From positions 3,472,001 through 3,536,000 of the forward strand of contig NZ_PHUG01000001.1 in assembly GCF_002813325.1 (NCBI RefSeq): a stretch of 64,000 nucleotides of DNA. Reading direction: 5' to 3'. This document shows positions 28,701 to 39,543 of the stretch, piece by piece. How positions within the stretch are numbered: the first letter of the stretch is position 1; each line of letters opens with the position of its first letter. The translations under genes and the position numbers were made by a program. Below the pieces are notes generated by a model. That model made no database searches, was not told the origin of the DNA, and saw only the letters and a program-made list of their open reading frames with translations. The DNA is from Janthinobacterium sp. 64 (lineage in GTDB: Bacteria; Pseudomonadota; Gammaproteobacteria; Burkholderiales; Burkholderiaceae_D).

Positions 28701-29293
28701 AGGAACAGCCGCTGGCACGCGTGGAAGGACAGCAATACATCCACTACAACAAAGGCAGCCTGGTGTTTTACCGCCTGCGCGACGAGCTCGGCGAGGAAGC
28801 CCTGAACCGTGCCCTGAAACGCTATCTGCAGGACAAGGGCTACCAGCAGGCGCCGTTCACCACGTCGTCGGAATTGCTGGCCTACATCCGCGCCGAAGCG
28901 CCACCAAACAAGCAGGCGCTGATCACGGACTTGTTCGAGAAGATCGTCTTCTACGACAACAGGGTGACGCAAGCGTCGGCCGTGCAGCGCAAGGATGGCC
29001 AGTGGGATGTCACCATGCAGCTGCACCTGGCCAAGCTCGAATCCGACGGCAAGGGCAAGGAAAGCGCGCGCGCCTATGACGAGCCGGTGGAAATCGCCAT
29101 CTTCGCGCGCGCCCCTGGCGCCAAGGAAAAGGATGAAAAAGTCCTGTTCACGGACAAGCGCATGGTGTCGGGCAGCGACCCGGTCATCACCATCACCGTG
29201 AAAGACAAACCGTTCGAAGTGGGTGTTGATCCGTACAACAAGATGATCGACCGCGTCCCGCGCGATAACCGCAAGGAAGTCAGTGTGAACTAA
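25712..29293 (+). CDS. ABC-2 permease fused to M1-type zinc aminopeptidase domain
   Basis: This 1193-residue protein has two ABC-2 permease-like membrane modules (about 1-260 and 300-580), each with roughly six helices. A further membrane helix (about 565-590) leads to an M1-peptidase-like domain (about 620-1190) that should face the periplasm. The zinc motif is HEMAHQWWGH (His932, Glu933, His936). The third ligand is most likely Glu956, which leaves 19 residues after the second His rather than the usual 18. The catalytic Tyr is probably Tyr1012 in HYNKG. The usual GxMEN substrate loop is replaced by IPYSEGIGF. The partner ATPase is encoded just upstream. Its role may be coupled export and trimming of peptides, or peptide sensing; this is inference. 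Confidence 0.9.
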   Translation: MWKEFFKFDLVYQLKQPLLWIFAVILALLAFGASSSDSIQIGGAIGNINRNAPTVVAQLLTMFSLLSMLLITIFIAGAVLRDSEVGMADMLFATPMRKWDYLFGRFAAGFVACLIIFLCIAFGIMLGPLMPWVDAQRVGAFSLQAYAWSFGVMVIPNLLFIGALLMLLAATTRSMLLVYVGVLGFFVLWGMAGAFTRDINNEWVAVLLDPFGMRAFGRMTRYFTSAEANAGLPPFSGFLLANRLLWLGITAVLFAATVVLFKPQRTGTGKRLFGKHKAEAAAPAVTAPLHLPRSVPTFTAATAWRQWWQILRFDAVGVFKSVPFLVMLLFAVINLITGANVGKNMYGTAVYPMTHLLLQQINNSFSFMLIIIVTFYAGELIFKERQVRIADVSDAMPVPNWVPLLAKCTALVGVIAGYLLVGIIAAIGFQLYKGGAPVELGLYLKGTLLGALFFVLMALCALTLQVLSNNKFIGYLLVILLMVAQMVLGMLHLEHNLYAFGGTPAIKYSDMNGYGHFLAGWSWFALYWSLFTVALVMLARAFWVRGLSADWRARVRLPRQRLQGRAGAALAVVVLCWAGTGGWIFYNTNVLNKYETSDIGMDKQARYEKLYKQYKDLPQLKITDVQADVDIYPEQRKVLIKGHYVLQNKTQQPLDTLRIQLNPDLETHWLNLPEHKVVLDDKELGFSILKLAQPLAPGATLPLDFTVAVTHQGFTNDGAPDQVNLNGSFFNNQAFFPHFGYAKEMELTNRNERRKRGLGEPQRMAKLEDTSAYGNTVLGGDADWIHFDTTVSTSGEQIALAPGYLQASWEKDGRRYYRYKMDQPMLPFFAYLSARWEVKKGDWHGVPIEIYFDKKHGYNTDRMITSVQKSLDYYSTQFTPYQHKQVRILEFPGYQSFAQSFANTIPYSEGIGFIADLRDKDDIDYVFYVTAHEMAHQWWGHQVIGANVQGATMLMESLSQYSALMVMEKEYGREKMRRFLRYELDRYLSGRGGEAIEEQPLARVEGQQYIHYNKGSLVFYRLRDELGEEALNRALKRYLQDKGYQQAPFTTSSELLAYIRAEAPPNKQALITDLFEKIVFYDNRVTQASAVQRKDGQWDVTMQLHLAKLESDGKGKESARAYDEPVEIAIFARAPGAKEKDEKVLFTDKRMVSGSDPVITITVKDKPFEVGVDPYNKMIDRVPRDNRKEVSVN

Positions 29294-29308
29294 CGCTTGA
29301 TGTTACGC

Positions 29309-29350
29309 AAACAGGCCACGCCGTCACCGACAGCGTGGCCTGTTTTTTTT
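29309..29350 (+). terminator. Rho-independent terminator of ABC/peptidase operon
   Basis: A stem AAACAGGCCACGC / GCGTGGCCTGTTT around an 11-base loop is followed by eight T. It begins 16 bp after the stop. Confidence 0.92.
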
Positions 29351-29363
29351 CTGCTGTGAGCGG

Positions 29364-30143
29364 CTAGCGGTACACGAGTCCACCATCGATCAGCGGCGCC
29401 TGGCCCGTCATGTAGTCCGAGTCCGGCCCCGCCAGGAAGGAGACGAGCCCGGCCACGTCGTCCGGCGTCTCGGCACGTCCCAGCGCGATGCCGTCAACGT
29501 ATTTCTTGTACGTCGCGCCCAGCTCGGCGCCAGTCAGCTCGGCCATGCGCTTGTCGATCTCGACCCACATGTCAGTGCCGACGACGCCAGGGCAATACGC
29601 GTTGACGGTGATGCCGTCGGCCGCCAGTTCCTTGGCCGCCGCCTGTGTCAGCGCGCGCACGGCAAACTTGGTGGCCGAGTACACGCCCAGCAAGGCAAAA
29701 CCGTCATGCCCGGCAATGGAGCAGGCATTGATGATCTTGCCCTTCTGCTGGCGCTTCTTGAAGGTCTTGGCGGCCGCCTGGATGCCCCAGAGCGTCCCTT
29801 GCACATTGATGCGCATGATGCGGTCGACTTCTTCCGGCGTGACGTCGAGCAAGGGCTGCACTTGCGCGATGCCGGCATTGTTGACGATGATGTCGAAGCC
29901 ACCGAGCTCCCTCTCGGCAAACGCCACCGCTTCGGTCACCTGACCGAGCTGCGACACGTCGGCAATGAAGGTGACGGCGCGGCGCCCCAGCGCGCGCACT
30001 TCGGCGGCGGCCGTGTCCAGCTTGTCCTGGTTCAAATCCACCAGCGCGATATCGGCGCCATCCTTGGCCAGGCGCAAGGCGATGGCCTTGCCGATACCTT
30101 GCGCGGCCCCCGTGACCAGCGCGACTTTTCCGGAAATACCCAT
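29364..30143 (-). CDS. Short-chain dehydrogenase, acetoin/diacetyl reductase-like
   Basis: This 259-residue classical SDR has the NAD-binding motif [12 protein letters not shown], acidic LVDLNQDKL after strand 2 (NAD preference), NNAGI, and catalytic Ser-Tyr-Lys in [19 protein letters not shown]. The tail [28 protein letters not shown] resembles (S)-acetoin-forming diacetyl reductases (BudC-type meso-2,3-butanediol dehydrogenases). The substrate call is by resemblance; SDR substrates are hard to assign. No acetolactate genes adjoin it. Confidence 0.8.
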   Translation of the reverse strand: MGISGKVALVTGAAQGIGKAIALRLAKDGADIALVDLNQDKLDTAAAEVRALGRRAVTFIADVSQLGQVTEAVAFAERELGGFDIIVNNAGIAQVQPLLDVTPEEVDRIMRINVQGTLWGIQAAAKTFKKRQQKGKIINACSIAGHDGFALLGVYSATKFAVRALTQAAAKELAADGITVNAYCPGVVGTDMWVEIDKRMAELTGAELGATYKKYVDGIALGRAETPDDVAGLVSFLAGPDSDYMTGQAPLIDGGLVYR

Positions 30144-30373
30144 GTTGCGTTCCTTTCAGAGTAGTGAGAAGAGACGCTTCAGCCTACCTGAATTTCGTCT
30201 TTTTCCGCGTCTTGAAACGTGCGCGCCCGGAAAAAGCGCGCAGGTCAAGAAAGGAAGAAAAAGCCACCGGCATACGCTATACGAGCGCTGCCGTACTGGC
30301 CAATCGCGGCATCTGGCGTAACATGGTCAGCATCGTCGGCGAGCGCGCTGGCACCACTTCAAGGGAAGTTCCC

Positions 30374-30790
30374 ATGCCGCATCGTCATCTGCCCCTCCGC
30401 GCCAGCCTGCTGCTGGCGGCCCTCGTTTTCACCACGCCCGCCTGGAGCAGCGACCCGGTCCACAAGGAAAACGTCGAACTGACGGCAGGCAAAACCGCGC
30501 ACAGCGTGAAAGGCAAGATCAAGGGCTACGCCACGGCCGAATACACGGTCAGTGGCAAGGCTGGCCAGACCCTCAGCGTCAAGCTCAAGACCAATCAGCC
30601 ATCGAATTACTTCAACATCCGCCAACCAGGCCAGGATGAAGCCCTGTTCATCGGTTCATCCAGCGGCAACAACTACCAGGCGAAACTGCCGGCCGATGGC
30701 GAGTACACGGTGCAGGTGTATTTGATGCGCAACGCGGCGCGTAGGAATGCGGTGGCGGCATACACGCTCGATATCGGCTTGCGCGATTAA
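30374..30790 (+). CDS. PliG-like periplasmic inhibitor of g-type lysozyme
   Basis: This 138-residue exported protein has a signal peptide (cleavage after PAWSS, about residue 25), then a single all-beta domain. The core GKIKGYATAEYTVSGKAGQTL, SNYFNIRQPG, EALFIGSSSGNNYQAKLPADG and YTVQVYLMRNAARRN matches what I know of PliG-type inhibitors, which protect Gram-negative bacteria from goose-type lysozymes. Family naming is from memory of the consensus. The SGN and YLMRNAARRN segments are where the inhibitory loops would be. It is convergent with a DUF1203 gene, overlapping by four bases. Confidence 0.65.
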   Translation: MPHRHLPLRASLLLAALVFTTPAWSSDPVHKENVELTAGKTAHSVKGKIKGYATAEYTVSGKAGQTLSVKLKTNQPSNYFNIRQPGQDEALFIGSSSGNNYQAKLPADGEYTVQVYLMRNAARRNAVAAYTLDIGLRD

Positions 30791-31269
30791 ACAAGGGAGC
30801 TGCCAACACGGTCGATGCGGCCCGCGTAACAGCCCCGCTTGGCATTATGAACATGAATATAACTGACGTCCGCATTGGCAAATAATTGTGCAATGAGGGC
30901 TTCCACGGCGGTGCCGTCCACCACGTCGGCATCGAGCATCATGCCGTCGGCAGCATAGGCGCGCAGCGACAACAGGCGCCGCCGCATCGATTCCGGCACC
31001 TGGTTGACGGCATCGTACGCTTGCGTGGCGCCCTCGCGGACAAAAATGGCGTGGCAAGCCCGGTAAGGTGTCATGGCGGGCTGGCAGACATGGTTCAACA
31101 ACAGCACGGTCTCACCCAGTTCGGCATCCACCAGCGTTACACGGTCAGGAAATCCGGGGTGTTGGTCGACCACCTGGCGCCGCATGCCGAGCGCCGTTAA
31201 CTCGGCATCGGACAAGGAAAAAAAGGGCAGAAAAGGTTCGGGCGACAGCCCCGTAATGCGAAAATCCAT
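30787..31269 (-). CDS. DUF1203 family protein
   Basis: This 160-residue cytosolic protein starts MDFRITGLSPEPFLPFFSLS. DUF1203 features are the conserved CRISL-like opening, ETVLLLNHVCQPAMTPYRACHAIFVREG, and the C-terminal SYIHVHNAKRGCYAGRIDR. The conserved Cys and His residues may bind metal, but no activity is known for the family. The frame is open upstream, but ATG 31269 matches the family start. It overlaps the PliG-like gene at the stop codons. Confidence 0.75.
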   Translation of the reverse strand: MDFRITGLSPEPFLPFFSLSDAELTALGMRRQVVDQHPGFPDRVTLVDAELGETVLLLNHVCQPAMTPYRACHAIFVREGATQAYDAVNQVPESMRRRLLSLRAYAADGMMLDADVVDGTAVEALIAQLFANADVSYIHVHNAKRGCYAGRIDRVGSSLV

Positions 31270-31387
31270 GCTGTTCTCCGGCGTCGTCAAAACCACCATC
31301 AGACCAGCATTGGGACAGCGCCACCATCCGCTTCTTGCTATGGAATGTGAGAATGCGTCACGGATCGCCATCTAGCGCCCGTGCGCA

Positions 31388-31420
31388 TAAAAAAAGCCTG
31401 CTTCACGGAGGAAGCAGGCT
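31388..31420 (-). terminator. Rho-independent terminator of ssb
   Basis: The ten-base stem AGCCTGCTTC / GAAGCAGGCT (31395-31420) is followed, on the minus strand, by a run of seven T. It lies about 40 bp beyond the ssb stop. Confidence 0.9.
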
Positions 31421-31461
31421 CTTATCGACAGGGTCTGACGGCAGACGTCAGAATGGCGTGC

Positions 31462-31977
31462 TTAGAACGGGATGTCGTCATCCATATCTGAGAAGTTCGG
31501 GGCTGGCTTCGGTGCCGGGCGTGGTGCCGGGGCCGGCGCTGGACGCGGGGCTGGTGCCTGGCGCGGGGCCGGGGCGTCGTAGCCGCCGCCACCGCCACCA
31601 CCGTAGCTGTCATCGCCACCGCCGGCGTCGCCGCCCATGCCGGAGCGGCCGCCCAGCATTTGCATCTGTTCCGCGATGATGTCGGTTGCGTACTTCTCGA
31701 CGCCGTCCTTGTCCGTGTATTTACGGGTTTGCAGACGGCCTTCGACGTAGACGGACGAGCCTTTTTTCAGATACTGGCCGACGATTTCCGCCAGGCGGCC
31801 GAAGAACGAGATACGGTGCCACTCTGTCAATTCTTTTTGTTCGCCCGTGTTGCGGTCCTTCGATTTGTACGAAGTGGCCACGGCGATGTTGGCGATCGCG
31901 TCGCCGCTAGGCATGTAGCGGATTTCCGGGTCACGGCCCAGATTGCCGACGATGATGACTTTGTTGACTGATGCCAT
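31462..31977 (-). CDS. ssb: Single-stranded DNA-binding protein
   Basis: This 171-residue SSB coats single-stranded DNA during replication, repair and recombination. The OB fold occupies about residues 1-112 ([41 protein letters not shown]). A long glycine- then Pro/Ala-rich linker follows. The acidic C-terminal tip DMDDDIPF is the docking site for repair and replication partners. It is divergent from uvrA, with a LexA box between them, the same arrangement as in E. coli. Confidence 0.97.
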   Translation of the reverse strand: MASVNKVIIVGNLGRDPEIRYMPSGDAIANIAVATSYKSKDRNTGEQKELTEWHRISFFGRLAEIVGQYLKKGSSVYVEGRLQTRKYTDKDGVEKYATDIIAEQMQMLGGRSGMGGDAGGGDDSYGGGGGGGYDAPAPRQAPAPRPAPAPAPRPAPKPAPNFSDMDDDIPF

Positions 31978-32149
31978 GAATAACTCCTGATGAACTGCAG
32001 CGGGAGCCGGTGTCCCGCGCGGTAGTTTAGTGTACTAAACGAGGATTATAAGCGACCACGCGGCGCAAAGCACCCGCTTTCTGGCGGACGCCCTCTCGCG
32101 TGCGGCAGCACGTTTTTTTCACGGCAGGTGAAAACAAGAAACTTGAATA

Positions 32150-32165
32150 CTGGTATTATATACAG
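32150..32165. promoter_or_regulatory. LexA (SOS) box shared by ssb and uvrA
   Basis: CTGGTATTATATACAG matches the CTGT-N8-ACAG SOS box with one mismatch in the left arm, and the flanks extend it (TA before, TG after). It lies in the 381-bp ssb/uvrA divergent gap, 172 bp from the ssb start and 193 bp from the uvrA start. The rest of the gap shows no coding sequence. Confidence 0.8.
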
Positions 32166-32358
32166 TGTTTAAACGTCTGCACGCATCTGTATCAAACTTT
32201 GTCAGGGCACGTTCGCCTGGCGGCGCAATCCGCCCGTGGATGCCTCAGGCATGCAGAGCAAAACCCGGCTATAGTTACAGGTTGACCCGTTGTGGCCTCT
32301 CATCCGCACCCTGGCCCGATGCGCCGGCCGCACCACTCACTGAAAGCAAGGCAATCAC

Positions 32359-35208
<2,850 letters not shown>

Positions 35209-35226
35209 GGACGGCAGCGCAATAAA

Positions 35227-35270
35227 AAACGGCGCGGATTGCTCATGCAATCCGCGCCGTTTCTCTTTTT
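35227..35270. terminator. Bidirectional rho-independent terminator
   Basis: A 16-base stem AAACGGCGCGGATTGC / GCAATCCGCGCCGTTT with a TCAT loop is flanked by A-rich sequence on the left and TTCTCTTTTT on the right. It ends uvrA and could also stop minus-strand transcripts running on from pckG. Confidence 0.9.
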
Positions 35271-35414
35271 GCTAGCACCCCAGTCATTGCCGGCGTGTCA
35301 TTTATCGCACGCCAGTCTTTGCCAGCGTGTTTCTCCCCCACTACAACTCTCAACACCTGACAAGCTACTGCGCGGCGCGCTACGCTTGTCAGATGCCGCT
35401 TTACGCTAACTTAG

Positions 35415-37286
35415 TTATGCACTCAGCCGCTTTTCCAGCGCAGCCTTGTGATCTGTCAATTCTTGCGGCAGATGATACGCGAGTTTTTCAAACAGTTCCG
35501 TATGCAATTTCAATTCGTCGCGCCACGCCGCCTTGTCGATCGATGTGATGGTGTCGAACTGTTCTTGCGTGAAGGGCAAGCCATCCCAGTTCAGGTCGCC
35601 ATACTGCGGCGTCGTGCCGAACAGGTTTTCCACGCCGCCCGCCGTGCCTTCGATACGCTCGAGCATCCACTTCAGCACGCGCATATTGTCGCCAAAGCCA
35701 GGCCAGACGAACTTGCCTGCCTCGTCCGTGCGGAACCAGTTGACGCAGTAGATCTTCGGCAGGGCCGCCGGGTTGACCTTGCCCACCTTGACGCCCATGT
35801 CCAGCCAGTGCTGGAAGTAATCGCTCATGTTATAGCCGATAAACGGCAACATGGCAAATGGATCGCGGCGCACGACGCCCATCTGGCCCACGGCAGCGGC
35901 CGTCGTTTCGGAACCCATGGTGGCAGCCATGTAGACGCCTTCGACCCAGTTGCGCGCTTCGGTGACCAGCGGCACGGTGGTCGAGCGGCGGCCGCCGAAG
36001 ATGAAGGCCGAGATCGGCACACCGGCCGGATCGTCCCAGGCGGCGTCGATCACAGGGTTTTGCGTGGCAGCAACAGTGAAGCGCGCGTTCGGGTGCGCCG
36101 CCTTGGTGCCGGACGCTGGCGTCCAGTCCTTGCCCTGCCAGTCGATCAAGTGGCTAGGTGCTTCTTTCGTCAAGCCTTCCCACCAGACGTCGCCGTCGTC
36201 CGTCAGCGCCACGTTGGTGAAGATCGTGTTGTCGCGCATGGACGCCATGCAGTTGTAATTGGTTTTTTCGTTGGTGCCCGGCGCCACGCCGAAATAACCG
36301 GCTTCCGGATTGATCGCATATAAACGGCCATCGGCACCGGGCTTGATCCAGGCGATATCGTCGCCGATGGTGGTCACTTTCCAGCCATTGAAACTTGCTG
36401 GCGGGATCAGCATGGCGAAGTTGGTCTTGCCGCAAGCCGATGGAAACGCTGCCGCGACGTAATGCTTCTTGCCTTCCGGCGATTCGACACCGAGGATCAG
36501 CATGTGTTCGGCCAGCCAGCCCGGGTTGTTGTCGGCCGCTTGTGCTTCCTGGTAGCCCATGTTCGAGGCGATGCGCAGGGCAAAACATTTCTTGCCCAGC
36601 AAGGCGTTGCCGCCGTAGCCCGAACCGAAGGACCAGATTTCGCGCGTTTCAGGGAAATGCACGATGTACTTGGTGCTGTTGCACGGCCATTTCACGTCTT
36701 GCTGGCCGGCAGCCAGCGGCGCGCCCACGCTGTGCACGCACGGCACGAACTCGCCATCGGTACCGAGCACGTCGTACACGGCGCGGCCCATGCGGGTCAT
36801 GACCTTCATGTTCACGGCGACGTAAGGCGAATCGGACAGTTCCACGCCGATGTGCGCGATCGGCGAACCCAGCGGGCCCATCGAGAAGGGCACGACGTAC
36901 ATGGTACGGCCGCGCATGCAGCCGTCGAACAGGCCGTTCAGGGTGTGGCGCATTTCGCCAGGCTCGGTCCAGTTATTCGTCGGGCCGGCCGCTTCTTTCG
37001 TTGCCGAGCAGATATACGTGCGGTCTTCGACGCGGGCCACGTCGCTCGGGTCCGAGCAGGCCAGGTAGGAATTCGGGCGCTTGTCGGCATTCAGTTTTTT
37101 CATGGTGCCGCTGGCAACCATTTCAGCACACAGGCGCTCGTACTCTTCCTGCGAGCCGTCGCACCAGTAGATGCGGTCCGGCTTGGTCAGCGCGGCAATG
37201 TCGGCCACCCAGTTGATCAGTTTCTGTTGTTTAATATAAGCTGGGACGTTGAGTGCGGCGACGCCACCCATGACGGGCTGATTCAT
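35415..37286 (-). CDS. pckG: Phosphoenolpyruvate carboxykinase (GTP)
   Basis: This 623-residue GTP-dependent PEPCK interconverts oxaloacetate and phosphoenolpyruvate, the entry to gluconeogenesis. The kinase-1a loop FPSACGKTN contains the hyper-reactive Cys of GTP-type enzymes. The metal and GTP motifs [16 protein letters not shown] and [11 protein letters not shown] are intact, as is the R-loop region [16 protein letters not shown] segment. ATG 37286 has an ideal GGAGGTAA ribosome site; the frame extends 12 codons further but without such a site. Growth on the C4 acids imported by the DctA-like system would require this enzyme, though it is not linked to those genes. Confidence 0.97.
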   Translation of the reverse strand: MNQPVMGGVAALNVPAYIKQQKLINWVADIAALTKPDRIYWCDGSQEEYERLCAEMVASGTMKKLNADKRPNSYLACSDPSDVARVEDRTYICSATKEAAGPTNNWTEPGEMRHTLNGLFDGCMRGRTMYVVPFSMGPLGSPIAHIGVELSDSPYVAVNMKVMTRMGRAVYDVLGTDGEFVPCVHSVGAPLAAGQQDVKWPCNSTKYIVHFPETREIWSFGSGYGGNALLGKKCFALRIASNMGYQEAQAADNNPGWLAEHMLILGVESPEGKKHYVAAAFPSACGKTNFAMLIPPASFNGWKVTTIGDDIAWIKPGADGRLYAINPEAGYFGVAPGTNEKTNYNCMASMRDNTIFTNVALTDDGDVWWEGLTKEAPSHLIDWQGKDWTPASGTKAAHPNARFTVAATQNPVIDAAWDDPAGVPISAFIFGGRRSTTVPLVTEARNWVEGVYMAATMGSETTAAAVGQMGVVRRDPFAMLPFIGYNMSDYFQHWLDMGVKVGKVNPAALPKIYCVNWFRTDEAGKFVWPGFGDNMRVLKWMLERIEGTAGGVENLFGTTPQYGDLNWDGLPFTQEQFDTITSIDKAAWRDELKLHTELFEKLAYHLPQELTDHKAALEKRLSA

Positions 37287-37504
37287 ATTACCTCCAATAC
37301 CAATAAAAGAAATTCTGGTCATTCCGGCAAGACAGGCAGCATCGTTGAGAGGTGGCTGCGGCTCACTGCGGACGGCGTCTTCACGCGGGCAGGGCTCTGG
37401 TGTTGTCGTTTACCTGGATCATGCGCCCAGGCTGCGGGAACGGTTTGCGCTATAACTATACTCAGGAAGCTTCAAAAGTGCCGGCGATTGTACACCCGCC
37501 AATC

Positions 37505-37536
37505 AGCTATTCTCGCAAAAATGTAGGAGAATAGCT
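37505..37536. promoter_or_regulatory. Perfect 10-bp inverted repeat upstream of dehydrogenase
   Basis: AGCTATTCTC (37505-37514) and GAGAATAGCT (37527-37536) are perfect inverted arms with a 12-base spacer. A partial third copy (GGCTATTC) follows at 37551. It lies in the 331-bp gap between the divergent pckG and dehydrogenase genes, which holds no coding sequence. It may be an operator; no regulator is identified. Confidence 0.5.
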
Positions 37537-37617
37537 TGACTAATGTAGTAGGCTATTCAGCATTTCCCGTATCCTGTTATTTCCCTACCAAATCCTCACT
37601 AAAATCGGCCATCCACC

Positions 37618-38631
37618 ATGAAAATTGCCATACTCGATGATTACCAGGATGCCGTGCGCGGCCTCGATTGTTTCCCCTTGCTCGATGGCCACGAGGTCAA
37701 AGTGTTCAGCAATACGGCGCGGGGACTGGGCCAGCTGGCCATCCGCCTGGCGCCGTTCGACGCGCTGGTGCTGATCCGCGAACGCAGCAGTTTCAACCGC
37801 GCCTTGCTGGCGAAACTGCCGAATTTGAAACTGATTTCGCAAACGGGCAAGGTCAGCGGCCACATCGATGTGGCGGCCGCCACGGAGCTGGGCATCGCCA
37901 TCGCCGAAGGTATAGGCTCGCCCACGGCGCCGGCCGAACTGACGTGGGCGCTGATCATGGCGGCGCAGCGCAAGATAGTGCCGTATGCGCAACATTTACA
38001 GGAAGGGCTGTGGCAGACGTCATCCATCGAGCCGGCGCGCAACACGCTCGGTACGGTGCTCAAGGGGCGCACCCTGGCGATCTGGGGCTACGGCAAGATC
38101 GGTCAATTGATCGCCGGCTATGGCCGCGCCTTCGGCATGACCATCCTCGTGTGGGGCAGCGAAGCGAGCCGCGCGGCGGCCGTGGCGGCCGGCGATACGG
38201 CGGCGGCATCGCGCGAGGCCTTCTTCGAGCAGGCCGACGTATTGACCTTGCACCTGCGCCTGTCCGACACGACGCGCGGGCTGGTCACAAGCGACGACCT
38301 GGCGCGCATGAAGCCGACGTCGCTGTTCGTCAACACCAGCCGCGCCGAACTGGTCGCCGATGGCGCGCTGGAAGCGGCGCTGTCACAAGGGCGCCCGGGC
38401 GCCGCCGCGCTGGACGTGTTTACGGACGAGCCGCTACCGCCCGGCTCGCCATTGTTGCGGCTGCCAAACGTGCTGGCCACGCCACACCTGGGCTACGTCG
38501 AGCGTGACAGCTATGAGCTGTATTTCCGCTACGCCTTGCAAAACATCGTCGATTTTGCGCAGGGTCAATGCACGCGCCTGCTCAATCCCGGGGTGTTGCA
38601 GCATGCGCGGCAAGCCCCTCAGGAGCGCTGA
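37618..38631 (+). CDS. D-2-hydroxyacid dehydrogenase family protein
   Basis: This 337-residue NAD-dependent oxidoreductase has the Rossmann fingerprint GYGKIGQLIAGYGRAFGM. The catalytic Arg is in VNTSRAELV, Glu in DVFTDEPLPP and His in TPHLGYVERD, so the Arg/Glu/His triad is complete. It resembles the PdxB/SerA-like 2-hydroxyacid dehydrogenases. The N-terminal substrate region (SQTGKVSGHIDV) differs from 3-phosphoglycerate dehydrogenase, so the substrate is open. There is no ACT domain. It is convergent with an unknown gene, overlapping by 13 bases. Confidence 0.88.
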   Translation: MKIAILDDYQDAVRGLDCFPLLDGHEVKVFSNTARGLGQLAIRLAPFDALVLIRERSSFNRALLAKLPNLKLISQTGKVSGHIDVAAATELGIAIAEGIGSPTAPAELTWALIMAAQRKIVPYAQHLQEGLWQTSSIEPARNTLGTVLKGRTLAIWGYGKIGQLIAGYGRAFGMTILVWGSEASRAAAVAAGDTAAASREAFFEQADVLTLHLRLSDTTRGLVTSDDLARMKPTSLFVNTSRAELVADGALEAALSQGRPGAAALDVFTDEPLPPGSPLLRLPNVLATPHLGYVERDSYELYFRYALQNIVDFAQGQCTRLLNPGVLQHARQAPQER

Positions 38632-39392
38632 AACCCCTTGAGAAGGTCAGGCTCGCCCGTGATGCGGATGGCAGGCGCGGGCAGCACGTGCCGGCCGCGC
38701 CACAGGCCGGCCCAGCCGGGTGGCCAGGCGATGTCCGGCCCACGGTATGGCGCCACGCCGGCGCGCACGGCCACGACCGGCACGGGCGGCATGTCGGGCA
38801 AGGGCTCGCCTGGCGTGCGCTGCATGTCCAGGCTGTACATATAGTGGGGTAACAGAGCGTCGCAGACGCGGCCGAACCAGTCGCTATGGTCGTCGTCACG
38901 TCCCAGCGCCTGCGCCAGGCCCTGCGGGTCGAAACGGGCCAGGGCGTCGATCAGCTCGCCAGTGGTGGCGCCGGGCGTATCGCCCCAGCCCATCACGGGG
39001 TTGACGTTGTAATCGGCGCCCGAACCGTACCAGCCTTCGCGCCAGGGCCGCTGCATCCAGTCGCGCGGCCCCGTAAACAAATGCCAGCGCCAGTGCAGGC
39101 CGGACGGCTTGGGCCAGGAATACAGATACAGTTTTTGATAGCCGGCCTGGTGCAGCTCGCGCACCATGGCCATCAGGCGCGCATGCGGCATGCGGTCGGG
39201 CGGCGCGCGGCGAAACAGGATCGCTTCGCCATCGGCAAACTGCACGTCGTCTGTCGACAGGTTCAGGTCCAGGGTGCGCGCTTCGCTGCCGAAACGGGCG
39301 GCGATCCAGCCCGTCAGCAGATTGACGGACGTGATGACGCCATAGCCGCGGTGGCGGTGAAAAATGACGGTGCCGGGAGCGAGCGCTTTCAT
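38619..39392 (-). CDS. Hypothetical protein, 257 aa
   Basis: This soluble protein opens with an SH3-like strand run (TVIFHRHRGYGVITSVNLLT) that recalls CarD/Tudor-like beta barrels. It continues with a Trp- and Pro-rich central region (WPKPSGLHWRWHLFTG, RDWMQRPWREGWYG) and a tail with further aromatic and proline residues. No signal peptide or membrane helix is seen. The frame extends further upstream, but ATG 39392 gives the best N-terminus. I do not recognise the family. It overlaps the convergent dehydrogenase gene by 13 bases. Confidence 0.6.
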   Translation of the reverse strand: MKALAPGTVIFHRHRGYGVITSVNLLTGWIAARFGSEARTLDLNLSTDDVQFADGEAILFRRAPPDRMPHARLMAMVRELHQAGYQKLYLYSWPKPSGLHWRWHLFTGPRDWMQRPWREGWYGSGADYNVNPVMGWGDTPGATTGELIDALARFDPQGLAQALGRDDDHSDWFGRVCDALLPHYMYSLDMQRTPGEPLPDMPPVPVVAVRAGVAPYRGPDIAWPPGWAGLWRGRHVLPAPAIRITGEPDLLKGFQRS

Positions 39393-39543
39393 ACGGAGTC
39401 GGGGTGGCAGACAAACAAAGAAACCAGTGTACTCACAGATGGCCAAATTTTCCAGTTGCGATCCGCCGCGGCCCACCATTCACGCAAGGCACACAATCCA
39501 CGCTATCATGCGCGTCATTCTCCACTGACATCGTGACCACATC

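Noticed and set aside
25889..29026. A very long open frame (about 1045 codons) on the minus strand
   Set aside because: It is antisense to the permease/peptidase gene. Its predicted protein is His/Gln/Arg-rich with no motifs, the usual shadow in high-GC DNA.
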